The translations under genes were made by a program, and so were the position numbers. Under the pieces are notes generated by a model. That model did no database searches. It saw only the letters and a program-made list of their open reading frames with translations, and was not told where the DNA came from. A stretch of DNA of 11,185 nucleotides from Gammaproteobacteria bacterium (GTDB lineage Bacteria; Pseudomonadota; Gammaproteobacteria; UBA11654): NCBI GenBank assembly GCA_018672815.1, contig JABHDX010000005.1, forward strand, positions 1 to 11,185, in the 5' to 3' direction. Positions 6,077 to 11,185 of this stretch are shown in pieces; positions within the stretch are counted from its first letter, which is position 1, and the number at the start of each line of letters is the position of its first letter.

Positions 6077-7204
6077 TCAGAAAGACTTTTTATAGCCTAG
6101 TGTGATTGTTCTATCATTCTCCATTTGAGGACCATTAAGCTTTTGCTTAAATGGGATTGTCAATTCAAATCCTAAAATATTACCCTGCTTTAAGCTTTTA
6201 TTAAATCCTAAGGAAGCCGAATAGATTTCACCTCCATAATTTTCAGGATTAGCAGTTTGAACTGGCGCCATCACTCTTATGTCTCTACCTTCTAATGAAT
6301 TAATCTGACTGTATGACAGACGAAAAGAAACTGCCATTGACTGAGATATGCCTTTATTGATCCATCCATCAAAATTGAAACTATTACCATGATTCCAATC
6401 TTTTTTATTGATTGTATTCTTGATCTTTAATTGACTTCCATAACTCCAGTCTTCAATGTCCTTAGTAAAAGTCAATGCCATCAGTAAAGAGGTAGACTGA
6501 TCGCCTATTTGCATTGAATAAGGAAGTATGATCTCTTTCTTCATATTCATTGGAGTGAGAACTTCTCCATAATCTTCATTTTCACCAATTGACTTTTCTA
6601 GACCTATTTGTGCATTTAATTTAAAACCATCTTTATCTTTTATTTTCAAAAGTGTTGAAATCGATACATTAGATAAGCCTTGATTTTTACTCTTGAAGCC
6701 ACCGAGTAGAGAACGATTCATCATGGAACTATAAGTCAAAAGATCCATGTCTTTTTCTTGATACATAGCCATAAACATCAATGTTTGTTGGTTGCTAATC
6801 CCATACATAGCACCAATCATTGTCATATTCATATCCATTTTTTGTGGAACAACACTCAATTTAGAGGGCATATTCATCATGGGATAAGGATTTGGTAAAT
6901 TGATAATTTCAGAATCTGATAGAGAAATATTATTATCACTGTTTCCCTCCATACTCATTCTCATTTGCCTTAGAGATAGCATAAAGTGTCCTTTTTTATG
7001 GACTTGACCACCCATGATACCCAATGGTAATTGACTAGATACACTATGCATATGATGGTCCATATCCGACTCTTCCATAGCGCTATGATCCATCTCAGAC
7101 ATAGCCATATGATTATGATCCATTTCATTGGCATGAGTCTTAATCGAAAAACATAGAGCAAATAAGAATAATATTGAGGCTTGATTTGAAATAAATTTAT
7201 TCAT
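6077..7204 (-). CDS. Predicted outer-membrane protein with Met/His-rich N-terminus
   Basis: The 375 residues begin with a signal peptide (hydrophobic 9-22, likely cut after THA at 25). A Met/His/Asp-rich stretch follows (26-53), in which MDH recurs at residues 28, 38 and 48. LPLGIMGGQVHKKGHFMLSLR opens the conserved domain. The remainder has alternating short amphipathic segments and ends in an aromatic residue (GYKKSF), as beta-barrel outer-membrane proteins do. It resembles proteins annotated as transporter or MetA-pathway-like, often found near copper-handling genes. A role in metal, perhaps copper, binding or passage is inferred from the N-terminus only; no copper gene lies nearby. It is 73 bases downstream of the S46 peptidase on the same strand, so co-transcription is possible. 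No convincing Shine-Dalgarno precedes the ATG. Confidence 0.8.
   Translation of the reverse strand: MNKFISNQASILFLFALCFSIKTHANEMDHNHMAMSEMDHSAMEESDMDHHMHSVSSQLPLGIMGGQVHKKGHFMLSLRQMRMSMEGNSDNNISLSDSEIINLPNPYPMMNMPSKLSVVPQKMDMNMTMIGAMYGISNQQTLMFMAMYQEKDMDLLTYSSMMNRSLLGGFKSKNQGLSNVSISTLLKIKDKDGFKLNAQIGLEKSIGENEDYGEVLTPMNMKKEIILPYSMQIGDQSTSLLMALTFTKDIEDWSYGSQLKIKNTINKKDWNHGNSFNFDGWINKGISQSMAVSFRLSYSQINSLEGRDIRVMAPVQTANPENYGGEIYSASLGFNKSLKQGNILGFELTIPFKQKLNGPQMENDRTITLGYKKSF
7034..7123 (-). repeat. Three decapeptide units MDHxxM in the membrane protein
   Basis: Just after the signal peptide three ten-residue units follow each other: MDHNHMAMSE, MDHSAMEESD and the more divergent MDHHMHSVSS. The MDH anchor is exactly ten residues apart each time. 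The units are rich in Met and His, side chains that bind Cu(I)/Cu(II) or other soft metals. The stretch would face the periplasm after export. It is a protein-level repeat; the DNA copies differ. Confidence 0.75.
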
Positions 7205-7277
7205 AAATAAATAAGTAATTAATTGGAAAAAATATATAGTATTGCATCTTAAATGATTGTGCTATGAAAACAGTAGA

Positions 7278-9434
7278 TTACTCTACAATTGTCATTTCAT
7301 TTATAAGTCTTGTGTCATTTTCATATACAGCTAAAGTCCATAAAAGATATCGTGAATCGACATGAATAGTTCTAGTTTGAGGTATATATTTATAATCAGA
7401 TATAATTGTTTCAAGCATTCCATCGAATGCTAAACCTACAAAATCTCCTTTATCATTTAATGTAGATGAACCTGAATTACCATTAGTTATATCCAGATTA
7501 GAAATATAATTTACTGGAACAGAATCAATATCTTGCAATCTAAAATCACCATATTTCTTTTCAGAAATCAGTTCAATTTGTCTTTGATCTGCATTAAAAG
7601 GATAGAGACCTGTATTTTTTTGAGCTATGCCTTCTAGAGTGGTAAACGGTCTATAATAGACTCCATCCTTTAGCTCCACTCCCATAACATTACCAAAAGT
7701 CACCCTGAGAGTTCCATTAGCATCTGAATATATGTCTTTATTTATTGATTTATAGAATTGCCTTAATGCTTTGATAAAAATTGCTTTATGTTCCTGCAGT
7801 CTACTGGCTCTAGCCTTTTGTATATTCTCCAATTCCATGTTCTCCTCAAATACACTTCTTACAAAAACAATAAAGGGATCAGTAGATTGATCCAATTGAT
7901 CTAAAGTAGTATTCAAAAGTGCAATGCGTTTCTCTGTATCTAAGAGTTCAGAAGGAAAATCATACATTTGATTGACCACAGATTCTGTTTGAACCATTTC
8001 TTCATCCAGTTTCATTAATGAGCTATAAACTTGTCTTCTATTGATGTTCTCAACTTCCTTGTATCGATTTAATCTAAATAGGAATATTTCTTTATCCACA
8101 GAAGCATCAAAACGATAATCCAATGACCTCATCCGATTGACTAATCTCTCATAGTCTCTTTCCTGATAACCAATCTCTCTCTGACTATTAGGTTTAGTTT
8201 TCTCATAAGCATGACGATAAAGTATTGCAGCAGTGTTAATCAATGTTGAGCCGCCGTAATACATTGAATCTAAACTTTCTTGTTTTATTTCATTAGTCAG
8301 ATCTAAAAGTATTTGTAGAGCATTTTCTTCAATTTTTCTGTTGCCTGTTTTCAAAAACTCTAAAAATTTATTCCAATTAACCTTTTCTTGCTCCAATAGA
8401 TTAAAGTTTATAGCTCCATCTATTTGTCCAGATATCTTTTTATAGTAGTTGTCAAAGCCACTTATACTGCCCCTATATTTTAGTGCCTTATCCTCATCAT
8501 CCTTAGTCAATGCTTTCATTAAATCACTATTAGATTTTAAAAATTCTACAAAGCTAGGAAAACCTAAATCGACATCAAATTGAATTTCAGGGAATGTTAA
8601 GAGCCTGTTTGTTGTTCCTGGATATCCTGCAACCATAATAAAATCATTTTCTTTAATACCATTTTTCGAAACTTTTAGATGATTACTAGATTTATAAGGA
8701 ACATGATCTTGGTTGAATTCTTCACTCTTATTATCTGTTGTGACATAAGCTCTAAGCAGTGCAAAATCTCCGGTATGTCTTGGGTACATCCAGTTGTCGA
8801 TTTCACCACCAAATTCTCCAATAGACTGTGGAGGAGCGTAGACCAATCTGACGTCTTTAATAACTAGTTTTTTGATGAGCTGATAAACTTCACCGCTATA
8901 AAAACTTTTTATATCACATTCATATTGTGGATTATCTTCACAAGACTCTATGATATTTTTTTTATTGCTTTGGATAATTTTATATCTGTCATTGTCGTCT
9001 TTAGACTTCAAAGTACCCTTTAAGATGCTTGATGTAACATCAGTAATTTGTTGTGTTATGAACACTTTTGCACCAGGGGCAGATGGGGCTTCCTCTTCCA
9101 AGCTTTTTGCTAAGAAACCACTCTTGAATAGATCTTTCTCCATTCTTTCTGAGTTGAATTGTAAATATGATCCTTCTACACAATGATAATTAGTTGCTAT
9201 TAAACCTTGGTCAGAGATAAATGCAGCTGAACAACCACCAAGACTAACAATTGCATTTAGAGGATGTTCAAATAAACTGCTAAAACGCTTGATATCTCCT
9301 TTGAATCCAGAAGCTTTTATGTCTTCCGAAATATTAGGAAGCTGTGACGGCTCCCACATGCCTTCATCAGCAAATAGAGCTCCGCAATAAGATATTAGAA
9401 ATACGATAATTATTACTTCAGCTGATTTTCTCAT
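7278..9434 (-). CDS. S46-family dipeptidyl peptidase (DPP7-like), secreted
   Basis: A serine exopeptidase expected to release dipeptides from peptide N-termini in the periplasm or at the cell surface. The 718 residues start with a signal peptide (cut near 22) and the family's mature start DEGMW. The chymotrypsin-like triad is visible: His84 in TNYHC, Asp223 in PRHTGDF and Ser654 in GNSGSS. The substrate N-terminus would be held by Asn214-Trp215 (DNW) and Asp671. Gly672 in FDG sits where DPP11 has arginine for acidic P1 residues, so a DPP7-like preference for hydrophobic P1 is expected. The middle (about 280-580) is the alpha-helical cap domain. Length matches the family (about 700-720). A GGGAA-like site (GATGGGAA on the - strand) lies 8 bases before the ATG. 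Family is firm; specificity is inferred from recalled structures of the Porphyromonas and Pseudoxanthomonas enzymes. Confidence 0.92.
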   Translation of the reverse strand: MRKSAEVIIIVFLISYCGALFADEGMWEPSQLPNISEDIKASGFKGDIKRFSSLFEHPLNAIVSLGGCSAAFISDQGLIATNYHCVEGSYLQFNSERMEKDLFKSGFLAKSLEEEAPSAPGAKVFITQQITDVTSSILKGTLKSKDDNDRYKIIQSNKKNIIESCEDNPQYECDIKSFYSGEVYQLIKKLVIKDVRLVYAPPQSIGEFGGEIDNWMYPRHTGDFALLRAYVTTDNKSEEFNQDHVPYKSSNHLKVSKNGIKENDFIMVAGYPGTTNRLLTFPEIQFDVDLGFPSFVEFLKSNSDLMKALTKDDEDKALKYRGSISGFDNYYKKISGQIDGAINFNLLEQEKVNWNKFLEFLKTGNRKIEENALQILLDLTNEIKQESLDSMYYGGSTLINTAAILYRHAYEKTKPNSQREIGYQERDYERLVNRMRSLDYRFDASVDKEIFLFRLNRYKEVENINRRQVYSSLMKLDEEMVQTESVVNQMYDFPSELLDTEKRIALLNTTLDQLDQSTDPFIVFVRSVFEENMELENIQKARASRLQEHKAIFIKALRQFYKSINKDIYSDANGTLRVTFGNVMGVELKDGVYYRPFTTLEGIAQKNTGLYPFNADQRQIELISEKKYGDFRLQDIDSVPVNYISNLDITNGNSGSSTLNDKGDFVGLAFDGMLETIISDYKYIPQTRTIHVDSRYLLWTLAVYENDTRLINEMTIVE

Positions 9435-9543
9435 AATTTTTTCCCATCAAAGTAGATATACATAATATATTGAATTTTATTTTTTTTAGTTATGATACAG
9501 ATAATAAGATCCACAAAGAATTAATTATAGAGAAAAATTGAAA
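9435..9543. promoter_or_regulatory. Divergent intergenic region, probable promoters
   Basis: This is the only stretch between the leftward peptidase gene and the rightward acetyltransferase gene, so both promoters should lie here. It is very AT-rich. Candidate elements are a + strand TATGAT (9491-9496) behind TTGAAT (9470-9475), though the 15-base spacer is short, and several - strand -10-like TATATT/TATTAT strings at about 9455-9470. None is strong enough to fix a start site. Confidence 0.35.
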
Positions 9544-9996
9544 ATGAATAAATTAGTACCTGATAACTTTGAAGTCCCAGAAATTCTAGAGACAGAACAC
9601 TACAGATTAAGAATGTTAACAATACACGATGTTCTAAAAGATTATTTAGCAGTTATTTCAAGTACCAAACAATTAATAAATCGATTTGGTGATGGTGGAA
9701 CATGGCCAAAAGGCTTAACTATAGAACAAAATCTAATAGATTTAGGGTGGCACCAGAAAGAATTTGAGAATAGAACATCATTTGCCTATACCGTCGTATC
9801 ACTCGATGATAGCGAGGTTCTGGGATGTTTCTATATATACCCAAGCAAAAGCAAAGAATACTGTGCTGATATTTTTCTTTGGTACAAAGAGTGTCATATA
9901 GGTGAACCAAAGGATGAAGAGTTATTTGATCATATTAGGAGATGGATTGATAAAGATTGGCCCTTTAAAAAAGTACATTATGCTGGAAGAAAATAA
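9544..9996 (+). CDS. GNAT-family N-acetyltransferase
   Basis: The 150-residue cytoplasmic protein belongs to a subgroup of GNAT-like proteins recognised by ETEHYRLRMLTIHDV (15-29), EQNLIDLGWHQKEF (61-74), FAYTVVSLDDSEVLGCFYIYP (80-100) and an end in WPFKKVHYAGR. Such proteins use acetyl-CoA to modify an amine, but the substrate of this subgroup is not known. The usual RxxGxG/A loop of GNAT enzymes is not obvious and the protein ends about where the fold would be expected to continue, so activity is uncertain. An in-frame TTG at 9538 is an alternative start. The 3' end overlaps the next small ORF by 17 bases. It appears to start a short rightward gene group. Confidence 0.8.
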   Translation: MNKLVPDNFEVPEILETEHYRLRMLTIHDVLKDYLAVISSTKQLINRFGDGGTWPKGLTIEQNLIDLGWHQKEFENRTSFAYTVVSLDDSEVLGCFYIYPSKSKEYCADIFLWYKECHIGEPKDEELFDHIRRWIDKDWPFKKVHYAGRK

Positions 9997-10132
9997 GAAG
10001 CAAGAAGAAATACGATTAAAAATAACCACTCAGCTCAAAAAAGATGGTATTTTTTTTGATGCACCTAAATCTATTACTTTATTTATTTGGGTAATTATTT
10101 CATCATTACTTTTATATATATTTTTAAATTGA
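9980..10132 (+). CDS. Small single-pass membrane protein, unknown
   Basis: A 50-residue ORF not recognised as any family. It has a charged N-terminal half rich in Lys and Glu (1-25) and one hydrophobic segment near the C-terminus (about 33-49, TLFIWVIISSLLLYIF), which suggests a tail-anchored or single-pass inner-membrane peptide. It overlaps the end of the acetyltransferase gene by 17 bases and ends seven bases before the next ORF, a spacing that suggests a shared transcript. No Shine-Dalgarno is seen before the ATG, so translation would rely on coupling. The frame stays open upstream to 9902, inside the acetyltransferase gene, but the overlap makes that start unlikely. It could be spurious. 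Confidence 0.5.
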   Translation: MLEENKKQEEIRLKITTQLKKDGIFFDAPKSITLFIWVIISSLLLYIFLN

Positions 10133-10139
10133 AGAAAAC

Positions 10140-10667
10140 ATGAAATTTAATTTCTTAATTACTGCTGTACTCACTTACCTAATCTCTTTTCCAATTAACG
10201 GTGAGAATCATAATCAATCAGAACCTATTGAAAAAGATGGCTTATTCTATGTACTGTATCCAAAAAAACTATTTAGTGGTGAGCATCTAATCCATTATCC
10301 TAATGGATCAATCAGAAAAATACTTGTTTATAAAAATGGAAAAAAAGATGGAAAGAGAGAAACTTTTCATGAAAATGGTCAATTATTTGAAAAAGAAACT
10401 TATAGAAATGGAAATTTAGTGGAGATTTTTCAAGGTTTTTATGATGATGGCTCACTGTGGTGGCAAGGCACAGCAAAAAATAACCTGAGAAATGGTTATA
10501 TCAAAGTTTATTTTAAAAACAGTCAATTGAAATATTCAGGGCAATATATTAATGATTCTCAAGAAGGTCTATGGAATTATTTTAATGATAAGGGGGATTT
10601 AGAAGCCACTAAATGCTTCTTTAAAAATGAAGAAGTTGAGATTGAGAAATGCAAAATTGCAGAATAA
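10140..10667 (+). CDS. Exported MORN_2-repeat protein
   Basis: The 175-residue protein has a signal peptide (hydrophobic 5-18, cut near 21) and then about five units of roughly 22 residues of the MORN_2 type, also found in YwqK-like proteins. Each unit centres on a YxNG or FxxNGxL pattern: HYPNGSIR (52-59), FHENGQLF (76-83), FYDDGSLWWQG (100-110), YFKNSQLKYSG (124-134) and YFNDKGDLEA (147-156). Such repeats form beta-hairpins and are thought to mediate binding; no catalytic motif is seen. It should act in the periplasm or outer envelope, possibly as a lipoprotein-like factor, though no lipobox cysteine is evident. It follows the small membrane ORF by seven bases. A shorter relative lies just downstream. 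Confidence 0.8.
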   Translation: MKFNFLITAVLTYLISFPINGENHNQSEPIEKDGLFYVLYPKKLFSGEHLIHYPNGSIRKILVYKNGKKDGKRETFHENGQLFEKETYRNGNLVEIFQGFYDDGSLWWQGTAKNNLRNGYIKVYFKNSQLKYSGQYINDSQEGLWNYFNDKGDLEATKCFFKNEEVEIEKCKIAE

Positions 10668-10714
10668 AGAAATAAAAGTTTTCAACTGTAATTCACTAAA
10701 TTTAAAAATCAAAA

Positions 10715-10744
10715 TTGCAATAAACTAACTACTTTTGCTAGTAT
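10715..10744 (+). promoter_or_regulatory. Extended -10 promoter of the second MORN_2 gene
   Basis: TTGCAA (10715-10720) lies 18 bases upstream of TAGTAT (10739-10744), which is preceded by TG one base away (10736-10737), an extended -10 arrangement. The expected start is about 10751, which is the A of the ATG itself. No Shine-Dalgarno fits between. This would give a leaderless mRNA. The individual boxes are only moderate matches (four of six bases each). Confidence 0.5.
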
Positions 10745-10750
10745 TATTTA

Positions 10751-11107
10751 ATGAAGAAAGTAATACTCATATCGCTATTAGCACTATTTTCCAATAGTTG
10801 GGCAGAAAATAATCTGCCTCCTAATGGTACTTTTATTAGTTATCACGACAATGGGAAAATCGCATTAACAGGCGAAATAAAGAACAATAAAAAATCAGGT
10901 ATTTGGAAGTATTTCTACGACAATGGTCAACTCCAAGCTAGAGAATTATATGGTGGTAGTAAACCTATTGGAACTTGGCAATATTTCAATAGAGAAGGAC
11001 ATTTACTACAAGAGCATACATTCAGAAAGAGTAATATTACTGTATTTTCGAGACAATCAAGACCCATTCCAAATGGGGTTGAGAGAATGACTCCAAATCT
11101 AAAATAA
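10751..11107 (+). CDS. Exported MORN_2-repeat protein, short paralogue
   Basis: The 118-residue protein has a clear signal peptide (MKK start, hydrophobic 4-14, cut after SWA at 18). Three MORN_2 units of about 22-24 residues follow, each with a Gly-xxx-xY/F and DNG core: FISYHDNGKIALTG (28-41), WKYFYDNGQLQA (52-63) and WQYFNREGHLLQ (76-87). The last 24 residues are Arg/Pro-rich and show no repeat. It resembles the preceding gene in design and looks like a diverged tandem duplicate, but it is separated by 83 bases with its own promoter. No enzyme motif is seen; a binding role in the envelope is plausible only from the repeat family. Confidence 0.8.
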   Translation: MKKVILISLLALFSNSWAENNLPPNGTFISYHDNGKIALTGEIKNNKKSGIWKYFYDNGQLQARELYGGSKPIGTWQYFNREGHLLQEHTFRKSNITVFSRQSRPIPNGVERMTPNLK

Positions 11108-11170
11108 AATTTGATCTCAATTTAGGTTTTCCTAGCTTTAATATTTAAATAGTTTTGATAACCTAGATTA

Positions 11171-11185
11171 ATGAAAAAAATCAAC
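11171..11185 (+). CDS. Possible start of a further gene (partial)
   Basis: ATG AAA AAA ATC AAC (MKKIN) runs off the window end. A Lys-rich start like this is common for exported proteins. No Shine-Dalgarno is seen; the bases before it, CTAGATTA, are -10-like (TAGATT 11164-11169). With only five codons this is a guess. Confidence 0.25.

Noticed and set aside
11118..11170. Terminator after the second MORN_2 gene
   Set aside because: TAGG-TTTT-CCTA (near 11123-11134) is a four-pair hairpin without a T tract, too weak to call.

Overview
The window looks like an AT-rich gammaproteobacterial chromosome, probably marine or otherwise streamlined. Genes are tightly packed, overlaps are common and promoters are of the sigma-70 type. 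The arginine enzymes read like those of Xanthomonadales: an N-acetylornithine carbamoyltransferase, a bifunctional N-acetylglutamate synthase/kinase and a short argininosuccinate lyase. Base composition is far more AT-rich than Xanthomonas. A lineage such as SAR86 or a relative would fit, but that placement is inference.

Bases 154-6055 form one arginine biosynthesis operon on the + strand. A strong promoter (154-181) is followed within a few bases by a 14-residue leader ORF (189-233) carrying tandem Arg codons at positions 10 and 11. After it comes a set of mutually exclusive RNA hairpins ending in a perfect terminator with nine T (260-287). The structural genes then follow with almost no gaps: argF' (299-1300), argG (1307-2497), argB/A fusion (2511-3821), argC (3814-4761) and argH (4754-6055). 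Together they cover glutamate acetylation, phosphorylation, reduction, carbamoylation of acetylornithine, and the last two steps to arginine. The aminotransferase (ArgD) and the acetylcitrulline deacetylase (ArgE') that the route also needs are not in the window. The leader has the layout of the trp attenuator but with Arg codons, and is the most striking feature here.

Bases 6077-9434 are on the - strand, convergent with the arg operon. A secreted S46-family dipeptidyl peptidase with DPP7-like specificity residues (7278-9434) lies upstream of a predicted outer-membrane protein with a Met/His-rich decapeptide repeat (6077-7204).

Bases 9544-11107 are on the + strand, divergent from the peptidase. 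They hold a GNAT acetyltransferase, a possible 50-residue membrane peptide that overlaps its end, and two exported MORN_2-repeat proteins. The second of these has its own promoter so close to the ATG that its mRNA may be leaderless. A further gene may begin at 11171.

Bases 1-153 are mostly unassigned. They may hold the end of an upstream gene, but several frames are open and none can be chosen. No tRNA, rRNA, CRISPR array or insertion sequence was seen.
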